7,063 nucleotides of DNA from Planctomycetota bacterium (GTDB lineage Bacteria > Planctomycetota > UBA8742 > SKZP01 > JAIOTL01). The translations under genes and the position numbers were made by a program. Each line of letters starts with the position of its first letter. Position 1 is the stretch's first letter. Positions 6,973 to 7,063 of the stretch are shown in pieces. The stretch is from positions 1-7,063 of the forward strand of contig JAIOTL010000316.1 of assembly GCA_021106775.1 (NCBI GenBank), written 5' to 3'. The notes beneath the pieces are model-generated. The model saw only the letters and a program-made list of their open reading frames with translations, was not told the DNA's origin and did not search any database.

Positions 6973-6986
6973 ACCACCATTACCCT

Positions 6987-7011
6987 TGTTCCCAAACTCA
7001 GTTTGAGAACA
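6987..7011. repeat. Hairpin A with AAACTCAGTTT core
   Basis: A twelve-position stem with one mismatch (C6992 against A7006) around the core AAACTCAGTTT (6994-7004). The outer arms read TGTTCCC and GAGAACA. It is the first of three adjacent hairpins with the same inner core. Confidence 0.65.
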
Positions 7012-7017
7012 CACTTA

Positions 7018-7039
7018 CATGATAAACTCTGTTTATGTG
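7018..7039. repeat. Hairpin B with AAACTCTGTTT core
   Basis: CAT(g)ATAAAC pairs with GTTTATGTG across a TCT loop, nine pairs including one T-G wobble and one bulged G at 7021. The core AAACTCTGTTT is at 7024-7034. The outer stem bases differ from those of hairpin A but still pair. Confidence 0.6.
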
Positions 7040-7055
7040 CGAAACGGAGTTTCGT
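7039..7055. repeat. Hairpin C with inverted core AAACGGAGTTT
   Basis: CGAAAC pairs perfectly with GTTTCG across a GGA loop, plus a G-T wobble at the base. The core AAACGGAGTTT (7042-7052) is the reverse complement of AAACTCCGTTT, so this is the same core in the opposite orientation. It lies eight bases from the window end, so the series may continue beyond it. Confidence 0.6.
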
Positions 7056-7063
7056 GGATAAGT

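Noticed and set aside
6770..6973. Minus-strand 67-residue frame with LPSRT/LPSTT units
   Set aside because: It is the complement of the same tandem repeat and its composition is that of a repeat translation. No ribosome site was seen.
6756..7022. Plus-strand 88-residue frame with pentapeptide-like centre
   Set aside because: It starts at TTG with no Shine-Dalgarno site, its centre is a 15-bp DNA repeat that stays open by period, and its end runs through hairpins A and B. It is kept only as a repeat and a finding.

Overview
The window looks like an ordinary chromosomal segment of a low-GC, Gram-negative-type bacterium. The evidence is a typical lipoprotein signal, Shine-Dalgarno sites of the AGGAG/GGTGAT kind, a near-consensus sigma-70 promoter and a MenA-like quinone prenyltransferase. 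The phylum cannot be fixed from the sequence alone. The strongest taxonomic handle is probably the dispersed-repeat style at the right end, which would need a database comparison.

Layout. Positions 1-340 hold no gene I can support: AT-rich spacer with three TGGGAT copies, then a hairpin at 296-319 that is a plausible terminator for the gene to its right. Positions 341-3706 (minus) encode a 1121-residue AddB-type subunit of a helicase-nuclease, with a Walker A motif, a RecB-type PD-(D/E)XK nuclease domain and four cysteines placed for a 4Fe-4S cluster. Just upstream, at 3739-3766, lies an extended -10 promoter (TTGCAT-16-TGC/TATAAT) with octamer direct repeats over it. Positions 3772-5241 (minus) encode a 489-residue lipoprotein with a low-complexity tether, a small beta-rich segment, TPR-like helices and a charged coiled coil. 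Positions 5292-5567 (minus) encode a 91-residue single-span membrane protein. A 136-base divergent promoter region separates these from 5707-6639 (plus), a nine-span UbiA/MenA-like prenyltransferase.

Positions 6640-7063 are non-coding and repeat-rich. They contain a long-looped inverted repeat, a four-unit 15-bp tandem repeat bracketed by a 13-bp perfect inverted repeat, and three consecutive small hairpins that share an AAACTCNGTTT core while their outer stems differ.

The small membrane protein and the lipoprotein are probably co-transcribed. AddB may be read through from them but has its own promoter and is clearly more AT-rich than its neighbours. No AddA partner and no menaquinone-pathway neighbours are in view. 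I see no convincing new defence or mobile system. The least explained parts are the right-hand repeat block, the promoter octamers and the unrecognised lipoprotein.
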